Below are positions 26,321 to 35,469 of a stretch of 64,000 nt of DNA, in pieces. The notes under the pieces were generated by a model. The model was not told the origin of the DNA. It did not search any database and saw only the letters and a program-made list of their open reading frames with translations. Positions within the stretch are counted from its first letter, which is position 1. Each line of letters opens with the position of its first letter. The DNA comes from Sulfurimonas gotlandica GD1 (GTDB lineage: Bacteria; Campylobacterota; Campylobacteria; Campylobacterales; Sulfurimonadaceae). The DNA lies in the NCBI RefSeq assembly GCF_000242915.1, contig NZ_AFRZ01000001.1:2170001-2234000 (forward strand), written 5' to 3'. The position numbers and the translations under genes are program-made.

Positions 26321-28552
26321 ATGAGAATATTTTTAGCAATCTTGCTAGCTCTAATAACAATGAACCTATTTGCTATGACTGTAAAGTCTGTTAACTATGA
26401 AGGAATGGTACACATTTCAAAGCCGGTTGCACTAAGAATGCTTGAGTTTGAAATAGGCGATACAATAGATGATAAAACTCTAGATGAATCAATAAAAAAA
26501 TATTTTAAACAGGGATATTTTGATGATGTTTGGGCTGAGTTTGATGATGGAAATCTAACTTACCACTTTAAAGAAAAAGCTATTATCTCTAAGATTGAAC
26601 TAAAGGGTTGGAAAGAAAACGATAAAGATATTTTAGATAGTGTTGTTCAGATTAAAAAGGGTTCACTTTATGATAAAAAAAAGTTAGAAGCTGCTAAAAA
26701 AAGAATTATAGAAGCGATTAGTCAAGACGGAAAAATTGACAGTGTTGTAGAGGTAGAAGAAGAACTTCTAGACAATGGCAGTATTAAGGTTACCTTCATT
26801 GCAAATGAAGGTAAAGAGATTGTTATAGAAAAGTTAGACTACAGTGGTGTACTTGGTTTAGACAGTGATCTTTTCAATGATGTTATAGCAAATAAAGAGC
26901 ATCAGTTCATGGGTTGGTTTTGGGGACGAAATAACGGAGAGATGAAACTTTCTGATTTAGCGTATGATCCGCTTAGAATTCGTGATACCTATATGCAGTA
27001 TGGGTACTTAGATGCTAAAGTTGATGAACCATTTGTTAGGGTGAATTTTGACCACTACACGGCTGACATGAGTTATCAGATAGAAGAGGGTGAAGTTTAT
27101 CATATTAGCGGTATCTCTATAAATCAAGTTGAGCATGTTATTGCTGATGAAAAGATACGTGAGATAATTAGTTTAGAAAAGGGTGAAGCCTTTAATATTA
27201 AAACTTTTCGTGATGATGCACAAAAAATCAAAACAATTATTGCAGATTTAAGTTACGCTTTTGTTCAAGTTGTTCCTGACCTTAGAAAAAATAAAGAAGA
27301 CCATACTGTTGAAGTTGTATTTAAAATTACGCCTGGTGATAAAGTTAAAATAAGAAATGTAGTAATCTCTGGAAATAACAGAACACTAGATAGAATCATA
27401 CGTAGAGAGCTCTATCTTGGGCCTGGAGATATGTATTCACTAACTGACCTAAAAGACTCCAGAAACTCTTTAGGTAGACTTGGTTTTTTCGATGGAAATA
27501 CAATAGAAGAGAAGAGAATAGATAACTCTAATATGGATCTTGTTGTAAAAGTAAAAGAGGCACCGACCGGTAATATTCAACTTGGTGGTGGATACGGTAG
27601 TTATGGTGGTCTTTTAGTTACAGTTGCAGTAGATGATAGAAATATATGGGGTTCTGGTATCAATATGGGTGTAAAAGCTGAAAAGTCTGAAAAGACTCAG
27701 AATTACTCATTTAATATCTCAAATCCGAGACTAAATGATAGTGACTTTAGCGGTAATTTTTCAATATTTAAATCATTTTATGAATACAATGATTATAGTG
27801 TAGACTCTGATGGTGTAAGCATTGGAACCGGACATAGGTTCTCAAGACATATTAGTGGATACCTAGGTTATAGTTTTTCGAACAATAGTTACAGTGATGT
27901 AGACGCTAACTCTACGGTAGCTAATTCAATATATTTTGAAAGTTATGCAAAAAGTTCTATCGTAATTAGTTCAAAGTTTGATAATACTGATGATTACTAT
28001 CTTCCAAGAGAAGGGTTTGATATAAGTCAGAGTTTTGAGAAATCAGGACTTGGCGCAGATGCTGACTTCTTTAAAAGTAGAACAAATTTTGGTAAATACA
28101 TTGGCTTGGAAGATTATGTTGGTTTCGATGCAATCTTTAGATATAAAGCTAGATTTTATTTTGCTGCAGACACTGGATACTTGCCAATTGCCGATAAATT
28201 TTATATGGGTGGACTTGGAAGTGTTAGAGGTTATGAGTCATATTCCATCTCTCCAGCTGTAGTAGAAAGTGACGGAACTATTAGACGTATTGGTGGGAAA
28301 CAGACTTTTTCTAACAATGTTGAACTTAGTCTTCCTCTTGTACCTAAAGCTAAAATGAGAATGGTCGCATATCTTGACTGGGGATTTATCGGTGATGACT
28401 CTCTTGATGAATTTTCTCGTGGCGGTTATGGTCTAGGTTTAGAGTGGTTCTCTCCAGTTGGACCAATTCAGCTTATGTTTTCGAAACCACTTAATGTGCA
28501 AGACGGAGATAAAACAACTTCTTTCGAGTTTACAATGGGACAGAGATTTTAA
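26321..28552 (+). CDS. bamA: Outer-membrane protein assembly factor BamA
   Basis: Inserts beta-barrel proteins in the outer membrane. The 743-residue product has a signal peptide (IFLAILLALITMNLFAM), five POTRA domains (about 20-415; KISKIELKGW-type and VKIRNVVISGNNRTLDRIIRREL signatures) and a 16-strand barrel with the VRGYESYSISP loop motif (RGY in place of VRGF) and a C-terminal Phe (FEFTMGQRF). The length is normal. A -10-like TATAAC at 26303-26308 lies 13 bases before the ATG with TGGA in between. The end overlaps the ppx/gppA gene by 4 bases on the opposite strand. Confidence 0.94.
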   Translation: MRIFLAILLALITMNLFAMTVKSVNYEGMVHISKPVALRMLEFEIGDTIDDKTLDESIKKYFKQGYFDDVWAEFDDGNLTYHFKEKAIISKIELKGWKENDKDILDSVVQIKKGSLYDKKKLEAAKKRIIEAISQDGKIDSVVEVEEELLDNGSIKVTFIANEGKEIVIEKLDYSGVLGLDSDLFNDVIANKEHQFMGWFWGRNNGEMKLSDLAYDPLRIRDTYMQYGYLDAKVDEPFVRVNFDHYTADMSYQIEEGEVYHISGISINQVEHVIADEKIREIISLEKGEAFNIKTFRDDAQKIKTIIADLSYAFVQVVPDLRKNKEDHTVEVVFKITPGDKVKIRNVVISGNNRTLDRIIRRELYLGPGDMYSLTDLKDSRNSLGRLGFFDGNTIEEKRIDNSNMDLVVKVKEAPTGNIQLGGGYGSYGGLLVTVAVDDRNIWGSGINMGVKAEKSEKTQNYSFNISNPRLNDSDFSGNFSIFKSFYEYNDYSVDSDGVSIGTGHRFSRHISGYLGYSFSNNSYSDVDANSTVANSIYFESYAKSSIVISSKFDNTDDYYLPREGFDISQSFEKSGLGADADFFKSRTNFGKYIGLEDYVGFDAIFRYKARFYFAADTGYLPIADKFYMGGLGSVRGYESYSISPAVVESDGTIRRIGGKQTFSNNVELSLPLVPKAKMRMVAYLDWGFIGDDSLDEFSRGGYGLGLEWFSPVGPIQLMFSKPLNVQDGDKTTSFEFTMGQRF

Positions 28553-30009
28553 AATATAACTTTTAAATTCTCTATTCTCTCTAATTTATTTACAGACTCT
28601 CTACATAAACGAAGTGACTCTTTTGAGTCTATCTTTAATACACCATCATTAAAAATTAACTCAAAGTCAATATTTCTAGGTCTATGCGCTACAAGAGATA
28701 CACTAAGAGACAGGATATAACTAAGAGCATATAGAGTTTTTTGTTCAGGTAAGAGCTCACGATACTTTTGCATATGTGAAGGTGATGGTAGTTTCTTTTT
28801 TGCATATTTACATAGAGTGGATATCAGAGTAATTTGATTATGCGTAAATCCATATTCCAATGCACTTTGCAGTATGTAATAGCTGTGTTTATTTTTAGAG
28901 AAAAAGTGTATATCATTTCCACAAGGGTATAGTTTAGCAGCAAGGCTTAAATCTTTACGAAAAGATTTATCAATGCCTAAATGTTTATGTGTGATGTCAA
29001 AAATCTTTTTTGCAAGTGAATTTAATTGTATTGCTATACCTTTTTCACTTACGTGAGAGTCTAGAATATATCTTGCTGAACTATTATAGTGCTCAGGAAA
29101 CTTGTCTTTTGAACCTCTTAATAGATCTGCAAGAAAAGCACCTTCCCTTACTCCCACACCGCTTGTTATTACTTTTTCTATTGATAGTTTTTTTAGAACT
29201 CTTTGAAGTATTAGAGCTCCTGGCTTAATAATATCAAATCTTTCATCCTTGATACCAAGATTAGTAAGTTCTTCCTCGTCAGCTTTCATTATTGAAGATA
29301 TAAAGTTATCTAATTCAGTGCCTGTATAAGAGAATGCATGAAGTTTGTTTAAAGGATGTTCTTTATTATCCATTATAGCATTGGATATTGCTCTGAAAGT
29401 TCCACCAATACCAATTAGTGTTTTAGCTTGTATGCCATCAAGAACTTCTAGTTTTGCATCAATGTATTTTATTGCTTCACTCTTGTTTTTGTCATCACAA
29501 AACAGTTCTTTTAATCTTACAGTACCTAAGTTTAGTGATAGGGTATTTGAGACATCTTTATCATTGATGAGGGCTAGTTCGGTTGAACCACCCCCTATAT
29601 CTATACTTAGCGCATTTTTTTGAGTAGGCAGAAGATTCGCACAGGCAATTGCACCTAAGTAAGCTTCTTTTTCACCATTAATAATTTTTATATTTAGATT
29701 TAATTCCTCTTTTGCTCTTAAGAGGAATTCTTTTTTGTTTGGTGCATCTCGTAAGGCAGAAGTAGCGACACATAAAGTTTTTCTTGCTTTATATGAAGCT
29801 ATGATGCTTAGAAAGTCTTTTAATGCATCTAAAGTTCTTTGCATAGGAATCTCTTGAAGATTACCATCATTTTGGTAAGCATTTTCAGAGAGTCTTACTT
29901 TACTCTTTGATTCATTAAGCAGATGAAATGCAAAACGAGAAGTCTTTTCATAGACTACTAATCTAACTGAGTTAGAACCTATGTCTATTACCGCTACACG
30001 TTTTGCCAT
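28549..30009 (-). CDS. Exopolyphosphatase / guanosine pentaphosphate phosphatase
   Basis: Degrades polyphosphate or pppGpp. The 486-residue protein has the actin-like ASKHA fold: phosphate loop 1 VAVIDIGSNSVRLVVYE, the second nucleotide motif ALSIDIGGGSTELALI and LIGIGGTFRAIS. The C-terminal half (about 310-486) is a helical HD-like region with STLCKYAKKK. Ppx and GppA cannot be told apart from sequence alone. It lies 11 bases after the ferredoxin gene on the same strand. Confidence 0.9.
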   Translation of the reverse strand: MAKRVAVIDIGSNSVRLVVYEKTSRFAFHLLNESKSKVRLSENAYQNDGNLQEIPMQRTLDALKDFLSIIASYKARKTLCVATSALRDAPNKKEFLLRAKEELNLNIKIINGEKEAYLGAIACANLLPTQKNALSIDIGGGSTELALINDKDVSNTLSLNLGTVRLKELFCDDKNKSEAIKYIDAKLEVLDGIQAKTLIGIGGTFRAISNAIMDNKEHPLNKLHAFSYTGTELDNFISSIMKADEEELTNLGIKDERFDIIKPGALILQRVLKKLSIEKVITSGVGVREGAFLADLLRGSKDKFPEHYNSSARYILDSHVSEKGIAIQLNSLAKKIFDITHKHLGIDKSFRKDLSLAAKLYPCGNDIHFFSKNKHSYYILQSALEYGFTHNQITLISTLCKYAKKKLPSPSHMQKYRELLPEQKTLYALSYILSLSVSLVAHRPRNIDFELIFNDGVLKIDSKESLRLCRESVNKLERIENLKVIF

Positions 30010-30020
30010 ATATGTAGACT

Positions 30021-30272
30021 TTAATCTTCGTTTTCTAAATTTCTAGATTTAAATTGAAGTTCCGCAATAGATTCTACATTATCTTTATCTAAAACAATAC
30101 AATCAACAGGACAAACTGATATACAGGCTGGTTCATCATAAACACCTACACATTCAGTACATCTGTCTGGGTCTATATAGTAAATTGGATCACCCTCTTC
30201 GATAGCCATTGTAGGACACTCTTCGCGACATGCGTCACAAGCAATACATTCATCATTAATTAATAGAGCCAT
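30021..30272 (-). CDS. Ferredoxin with two [4Fe-4S] clusters
   Basis: An 83-residue electron carrier. The first cluster motif is CIACDACREECP, and the second is CTECVGVYDEPACISVCP, with eight residues between the second and third Cys as in YfhL/Allochromatium-type ferredoxins. Its low-potential partners are unknown. AAGG lies before the ATG. It is the first gene of a two-gene unit with ppx/gppA. Confidence 0.94.
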   Translation of the reverse strand: MALLINDECIACDACREECPTMAIEEGDPIYYIDPDRCTECVGVYDEPACISVCPVDCIVLDKDNVESIAELQFKSRNLENED

Positions 30273-30373
30273 TAAAAAACCTTATATTTTATAGTTGTTT
30301 TTTATAGATTCATTCATCTATATTTTACATGTCCGATTTATATCAAATTATAGCTTCAGAATTTTTTAAACGA

Positions 30374-31672
30374 TTATCTTTTTGGTAGTAAGCAAGACAA
30401 TTTAGAATTTATTTCAAGTGAAGATATCGTACCGTCTATTCCATCATCTCTATTCTTTATATTTATCTTTGCTCCTAATGCGTCTGCGGCGCTTTTAGCT
30501 AAGAACAACCCTAGACCAACACCAGACTTGTTTCCTTGTCTTTTAAACGGTGCAAATAGGTCTACACTCTCATCAATACCACAGCCCTCATCTATAACTT
30601 CAATAAGTAGTCCATATTCACTCTGGCAGCTTCTAAGTGTAACCGATTTATCTTTTTCAGTGAACTTTATAGCATTTTGCAGGAAGTTTTGAACTATCTG
30701 GTTAAGAAGAGATACCTGCATAGTTGCCATAAAACCATTTGGCTCAAAATGCATGTGTAAATCTTTTCCATCATTTTCTGCTAAAAGTTTGAAATCATTT
30801 GCCTTTTCACGAAGAAAGGCTATAACATCAACTTCAACAGGTTTTTCCAACTGTGCTCCCTCTTGACGGCCGATGTTAAGAATATTAGATACTATGATAT
30901 TCATCTCATCAATAGTTTTATTTGTTGTCTTTAAGGCATCTATATACTCTTCAGGACTTCTTTTTTTAATTAGAGTTACCTGATTTTTAAGTTTTATTAC
31001 TGCAAGTGGAGTTTTTAATTCATGAGCAGTTCCTATAAAGAGTTCTTTCTGATACTTGACAAAGTTCTGTATTCTAGCAATAAGGTGGTTGATTGTGCTC
31101 CCTAATGGTTCAAACTCTTCTGGAAGCTCTTTAACCTTTATAGGCCTCATAAGATGCTCATTCATATTAGAGAGTCTTGAACTAATTGTTTGAATTGGAG
31201 TGATGAGCATTTTTGATAGTGCAATTGCATAAACGATTACTAGTATGAAACCTACAATATTAATAATAAATATATAACGAAGGATTTTAGCTAAGAGTTT
31301 TTTTGTAGGTGTTATATCTCTTGTTATTTTTAAATAGCTTAATTCATCAAAATTAAATGGGTATACAAGTGTTAGGTATGTGTGTCTTTTTTTTGTACTC
31401 TCATAAAGGTCTATATCTTGGTTTAGTTTTTTTATATGAATGATTTCAACATCTATTCCCAGTACTGTATCTGGCGTGTCCGGATCAATTTGCACTAGTG
31501 ATTGGTTGTTAGCTATATTCTTTGCATATTGAATCAATTCTTGATGTTTTTCATCATATATTGAGTTTTCAATATATAGATACAAAAAAGATGAGAATAT
31601 AAATATGAGCGACGCCGAAGCAAATATAAGTTGGATTAGAAAATTTCTTCTAATACTTCTTTTTGTAAACAT
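30374..31672 (-). CDS. Sensor histidine kinase, partner of the HsrA/CosR-like regulator
   Basis: A 432-residue kinase. Membrane helices (about 13-33 and 132-155) enclose a small periplasmic sensor region. A HAMP-like linker follows, then the H-box FIGTAHELKTPLAVIK (His about 217) and an ATPase domain with FLQNAIKF, IDEGCGID, FAPFKRQGNKSGVGLGLFLAK. All kinase boxes are intact. It lies downstream of the regulator on the same strand with a 157-base gap that holds a repeat element. The ligand is unknown. Confidence 0.9.
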   Translation of the reverse strand: MFTKRSIRRNFLIQLIFASASLIFIFSSFLYLYIENSIYDEKHQELIQYAKNIANNQSLVQIDPDTPDTVLGIDVEIIHIKKLNQDIDLYESTKKRHTYLTLVYPFNFDELSYLKITRDITPTKKLLAKILRYIFIINIVGFILVIVYAIALSKMLITPIQTISSRLSNMNEHLMRPIKVKELPEEFEPLGSTINHLIARIQNFVKYQKELFIGTAHELKTPLAVIKLKNQVTLIKKRSPEEYIDALKTTNKTIDEMNIIVSNILNIGRQEGAQLEKPVEVDVIAFLREKANDFKLLAENDGKDLHMHFEPNGFMATMQVSLLNQIVQNFLQNAIKFTEKDKSVTLRSCQSEYGLLIEVIDEGCGIDESVDLFAPFKRQGNKSGVGLGLFLAKSAADALGAKINIKNRDDGIDGTISSLEINSKLSCLLPKR

Positions 31673-31738
31673 TTATTACCTTGATATAAATTATACGCAA
31701 TTATATCCTAGTATATTAAAATAAAAAGAGAGTGTTTG

Positions 31739-31822
31739 ATGAAATTATTGCCCAAAGGCGAAGCTTTAGTGCCTAAACGGCTAGCAAAGCGAAATGGAAG
31801 TGAATTCCTTTTCGCGTTTTAA
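31739..31822 (+). repeat. Dispersed element copy 1, with a 27-codon reading frame
   Basis: It shares ATGAAATTATT, then a short variable part, then AGGCG-A/T-AGCTTTAGTG with 38607-38690. The frame begins MKLLPKGEALV and runs 27 codons to TAA. Its right half folds as GCGAAA (31789-31794) with TTTCGC (31810-31815). It lies on the plus strand in the gap between the minus-strand regulator and kinase genes. Whether it is translated is unknown; it may be only an RNA or DNA element. Confidence 0.5.
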
Positions 31823-31829
31823 ATAATAT

Positions 31830-32504
31830 TTAGTTGATTTCTTTTGGGAAACAAAAACGGTAACCACGACGACGAACTGTCTCAATAGTTGTAATATTTA
31901 ATGGTTTATCCATTTTTTGTCTAATCTGATTAATCGCAACTTCAATAACATTTGGAGTTACTAGTTCCGGTTCTTCCCAGATTGCGTCAAGAAGTTGTTC
32001 TTTAGAAACAATTTGATCACGGTGACGAGCAAGGTGAGTTAGAACTTCAAAAGGTTTACCCTTAAGCTCAATTTCTTGTTCTTTGTAAGTGATTTTTTCT
32101 TCTTCAGGATTGATTATTAAATCTTCAATTTCGATAATATTGCTTCCGCCAAAACGAAGACGAGCTTCAATACGTGCAATTAAAACATCAAAGTCAAAAG
32201 GTTTTCTGATATAGTCATCAGCACCACTTCTAAGAGCTTCAATTTCACTTTCGTTATCATCTCTTGCAGATAAAACAACTACAGCTGTTTTTGGAGTATT
32301 TGTTTTGATATCACCAATGATATCTATTGCGTTCCCATCTGGAAGCATCCAATCCATTAAAACTAAATCATAATTACGAATGTCAAGATAGTACTCTCCA
32401 TCTTTAAGAGTTTCTACTGCATCGCTCTGGTAACCAAATTCTTTTAGTCCCTCAGTAAGCATTTTGTTTAATGTTACTTCATCTTCTATAATAAGAATGC
32501 GCAT
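31830..32504 (-). CDS. OmpR-family response regulator, HsrA/CosR orthologue with intact phosphorylation site
   Basis: A 224-residue DNA-binding regulator. The C-terminal half (KGKPFEVLTHLARHRDQIV, then SKEQLLDAIWEEPELVTPNV, then RRRGYRFCFPK) is nearly the sequence I recall for Helicobacter HsrA (HP1043) and Campylobacter CosR. Those proteins lack a normal phosphorylation pocket. Here it is complete: E7/D8 (LIIEDE), D51 (LVLMDWMLPDG), S79 and K101 (IRKPF). AGGAC precedes the ATG. A histidine kinase gene follows on the same strand. Confidence 0.9.
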   Translation of the reverse strand: MRILIIEDEVTLNKMLTEGLKEFGYQSDAVETLKDGEYYLDIRNYDLVLMDWMLPDGNAIDIIGDIKTNTPKTAVVVLSARDDNESEIEALRSGADDYIRKPFDFDVLIARIEARLRFGGSNIIEIEDLIINPEEEKITYKEQEIELKGKPFEVLTHLARHRDQIVSKEQLLDAIWEEPELVTPNVIEVAINQIRQKMDKPLNITTIETVRRRGYRFCFPKEIN

Positions 32505-32604
32505 TAATTTGTCCTATAAGTGAATATTTTGGCGGAATGATATCATAATTTTAGCTTACTTTAAAGAAAAATTCAATTATTTTTAATAATTCTTTAACTT
32601 ATAA

Positions 32605-32934
32605 TTAAGATTGGGATTTGTATGAATTACTCACACTTACCTTGCAGTCGGGTAAAATCGATGGTTTTGTTATCTTTATATTCATGCTTTTTATGGATGA
32701 ATATTCTTTAATTAACTTTAAATTTAGGTAATCTAAAGCATCTTCAATGAGTAAAAACTCACTTTTTATCATAACATCTTTGATTTTTTGAACAATATCT
32801 GCATAATTTAAGAAGTTTTTTTCATACTTATAATCTAGAGTAAGATTTATAACTACATCTTGAGGATTTTGCCTTTCAAAATCTAAAATTCCAATAATAC
32901 ATTGAAATTTTAGGTCTTCTATATGAATAGTCAC
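32605..32934 (-). CDS. folB: Dihydroneopterin aldolase-like protein
   Basis: A 109-residue folate-pathway enzyme that cleaves dihydroneopterin. It starts MTIHIEDLKFQCIIGILDFERQ, has NLTLDY, LIEDALDYL (catalytic-helix region) and KPSILPDCKVSVS, as in short FolB proteins. The start is GTG and overlaps the plsY stop codon by one base, so translation is coupled. The family is somewhat divergent; folK is found elsewhere in the window. Confidence 0.82.
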   Translation of the reverse strand: MTIHIEDLKFQCIIGILDFERQNPQDVVINLTLDYKYEKNFLNYADIVQKIKDVMIKSEFLLIEDALDYLNLKLIKEYSSIKSMNIKITKPSILPDCKVSVSNSYKSQS

Positions 32935-33548
32935 TAAACTACTCTTTTCTCTTCACCTTTAAAAAGACGAATAATATTTGGAATATGCTTATAGTAAAGG
33001 ATAAATACAATAAAGACTACTGGAGCATGTGCCATATCTGGATGAATGAAAAAGCTAGATATTAAAAGAGCTGCTACACCAGTTAGTGACGAAATAGAAG
33101 ATATACGTATAGTCTTTGCCCCAACTGCCCAGACAATTAGAGCGATAATTGTTTCATATGGAAGCATGAACATCATAACACCCATACCTGTAGCGATACC
33201 TTTGCCACCTTCAAGACCTAAGTAAGGGCTGAAACAGTGACCAATTACAGCTAAAACTGCAATTCCCCAGAGGGTAGCTTCACTAAGTCCTGTAAAATAA
33301 GCAACCGCTAAAACTAAAATACCTTTAAAAGCATCGAGAGCTAAAGTAGCAGCTCCTAATTTTTTTGCTAAAGAAGGGTTAGTCTCTTTTACGACTCTAA
33401 GCACATTTGTTGCACCTATACTGCCGCTTCCACTTGCTTTAATATCTACACCGGCAAACTTCTTTGCAAGAAGCAGACCAAATGGAATACCGCCTACAAG
33501 ATAAGCTGCTATAAAAAATTGTACGTTTGTGTTAAATAAAAATTCCAT
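32934..33548 (-). CDS. plsY: Glycerol-3-phosphate acyltransferase PlsY
   Basis: Inner-membrane enzyme that transfers acyl groups from acyl-phosphate to glycerol-3-phosphate, the first step of phospholipid synthesis. The 204-residue product has five helices and all three family motifs: GGIPFGLLLAK, GSGSIGATNVLR and GHCFSPYLGLEGGKGIAT. The ATG at 33548 has AAGG six bases before it. Confidence 0.93.
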   Translation of the reverse strand: MEFLFNTNVQFFIAAYLVGGIPFGLLLAKKFAGVDIKASGSGSIGATNVLRVVKETNPSLAKKLGAATLALDAFKGILVLAVAYFTGLSEATLWGIAVLAVIGHCFSPYLGLEGGKGIATGMGVMMFMLPYETIIALIVWAVGAKTIRISSISSLTGVAALLISSFFIHPDMAHAPVVFIVFILYYKHIPNIIRLFKGEEKRVV

Positions 33549-33647
33549 CAAATACCTTATATATTAATTCTGACATTTTACTTTACATATAGTTATAACT
33601 ATATAAAATTCGATATAATTACAAAATTATATATTAAGGGTTATTTG

Positions 33648-34646
33648 TTGAAGTTTACAAATGAAGAATTAAAACAAAAAATTATTGAACTAAAAGAGAA
33701 GTTAAGTGTAACTCTTGTGGCACACTATTATCAAAGAGATGAAGTTTTTGAAATGGCTGATATTACGGGTGACTCACTGGAACTTGCTATAAGAACAAGA
33801 GATGATGATGCAGAGTATGTAGTTTTTAGCGGTGTTGGTTTTATGGGGCAGAGTGTAAAAGTACTCTCTCCTCATAAAAGAGTTGTTATGCCAAAAGCTG
33901 CTTGTTGTGCGATGGCTAGAATGATTGACTCAATGTACTATGATGAATCTGTGAAGTTTTTAGAAGACAATGGAATTTCAAAAGAAAATATTCTACCTAT
34001 TACATATATCAACTCAAATGCTGACGTAAAAGCAAAAGTTGGTGAGATGGGTGGTATGGTCTGTACAAGCTCAAATGCTAAAAAAATTATTACGACTGCT
34101 TTAGCTGAAGGCAAAAAGATACTTTTTGTTCCAGATAGATGTCTAGGTCAAAATATAGCAAATCAGATGGGACTTAACTCTTGTGTTATTGGAGATGGGA
34201 AAGATCCAAATGAAGCTGATATTATCTGCTACAACGGTTTTTGTTCAGTACATCAACTTTTTACAGTTGAAGATATTACTTTTTACCGTAAAAAATATCC
34301 AGGTATTTTAATAGCTGTGCATCCAGAATGTGATCCGGCTATTTGTGACGCAGCTGACTTTGTTGGTTCAACTTCTCAGCTTATAAAGTATATTACTGAA
34401 TTACCCCAAGATCAAAAAGTTGCAGTTGGAACTGAGTTCAACATGGTTAATCGTCTAAGAAAAAAGAACACTTATGTACTATCTTCTACAAAACCTGAGT
34501 GTCCGACTATGAATGAGACTACTCTTGAAGATGTTTATCTGACTCTAAAATCAATCGATGATGGTGAACCTTTAAATGAGATACTTGTGGATGAGAAGAC
34601 TCAGAAGTGGGCAAAAATTGCTTTAGAGAGAATGTTGGCACTATGA
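33648..34646 (+). CDS. nadA: Quinolinate synthase
   Basis: Iron-sulfur enzyme that condenses iminoaspartate with dihydroxyacetone phosphate in NAD synthesis. The 332-residue product shows VAHYYQRDEVFEMAD, VFSGVGFMGQSVK, the cluster Cys in KAACCAMARM, FCSVHQLF and VHPECDPAICDAAD, GTEFNMVNRL and KPECPTMNETTLED. No ATG is in place: the start is TTG, either 33648 (seven bases after AAGGG) or 33645. TATAAT-type promoter sequence lies near 33613. It overlaps nadC by 4 bases. Confidence 0.94.
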   Translation: MKFTNEELKQKIIELKEKLSVTLVAHYYQRDEVFEMADITGDSLELAIRTRDDDAEYVVFSGVGFMGQSVKVLSPHKRVVMPKAACCAMARMIDSMYYDESVKFLEDNGISKENILPITYINSNADVKAKVGEMGGMVCTSSNAKKIITTALAEGKKILFVPDRCLGQNIANQMGLNSCVIGDGKDPNEADIICYNGFCSVHQLFTVEDITFYRKKYPGILIAVHPECDPAICDAADFVGSTSQLIKYITELPQDQKVAVGTEFNMVNRLRKKNTYVLSSTKPECPTMNETTLEDVYLTLKSIDDGEPLNEILVDEKTQKWAKIALERMLAL

Positions 34647-35458
34647 TAAAAAAATTTGTAATTGAGACACTCGCAGAGGATGTTGGTCGTGGAGATTTAT
34701 ATGCTCTAGTTGAGCCAAGTGTAGATGCTAGTGCTAAAATAATTGCAAAGAGTGATGGGATAGTAGCTGGAAGAAAATATATAGACGTTTTATCTGAGTT
34801 AGAGAGTTTTAAACTCGTTTGGTTTAAAAGTGACTCAGAAGTTTTTTTAAAGGGTGATGTTATTGCCGAAATTAGTGGAGATTCACATACTATTCTACGT
34901 ATTGAGAGAACACTTTTAAATATGCTTTTACACGCAAGTTCAATCGCTACTCTAACTAGAAAATATGTTGATATCGTTGAGCCATATGGAGTTAAGCTTT
35001 TAGATACAAGAAAAACTAGACCACAACTAAGAGTTTTTGAGAAGTATGCTACGAGATGTGGTGGAGCTGTAAATCACCGTATGGGTTTAGATGACTCCTT
35101 AATGATAAAAGATACACATCTTAAAACTATAAAAGATTTAAAAAATTACATACAAAAAGCAAGAAAACAGATTCCTTTTACTGCAAAGATAGAAGTAGAA
35201 GCTGAGACATTTAAAATAGCAAGAGAAGCAATGGCTAGTGGTGCAGACATTGTTATGTGTGACAATATGAAGCCTGAACAAATCGCCGAAATAGTTGCTT
35301 ATAGAAATGAAAACTTTGCACATATACTTTTAGAGGCAAGTGGAAATATTTCACTCGATACTATAGAATCATACGCTAAAAGCGGTGTAGATGCTATAAG
35401 TAGCGGCTCACTTATCCATCAAGCAAATTGGATAGACCTATCTATGAAAATGGACTAA
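34643..35458 (+). CDS. nadC: Nicotinate-nucleotide pyrophosphorylase (quinolinate phosphoribosyltransferase)
   Basis: Converts quinolinate and PRPP to nicotinate mononucleotide, the step after NadA. The 271-residue product has LAEDVGRGDLYA, LLDTRKTRPQLRVFEKYAT, GGAVNHRMGLDD, IKDTHLK, EVEAETF, MCDNMKPEQ and ASGNISLDTIESYA, all conserved. The start ATG overlaps the nadA stop as ATGA; an open frame extends further upstream inside nadA but is not used. Confidence 0.94.
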   Translation: MIKKFVIETLAEDVGRGDLYALVEPSVDASAKIIAKSDGIVAGRKYIDVLSELESFKLVWFKSDSEVFLKGDVIAEISGDSHTILRIERTLLNMLLHASSIATLTRKYVDIVEPYGVKLLDTRKTRPQLRVFEKYATRCGGAVNHRMGLDDSLMIKDTHLKTIKDLKNYIQKARKQIPFTAKIEVEAETFKIAREAMASGADIVMCDNMKPEQIAEIVAYRNENFAHILLEASGNISLDTIESYAKSGVDAISSGSLIHQANWIDLSMKMD

Positions 35459-35469
35459 AGTTATAATCC

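Noticed and set aside
35462-35467. TATAAT just before flhB as a promoter
   Set aside because: It ends 3 bases before the ATG, so the transcript would start inside the gene; more likely chance, with flhB read from nadA-nadC.
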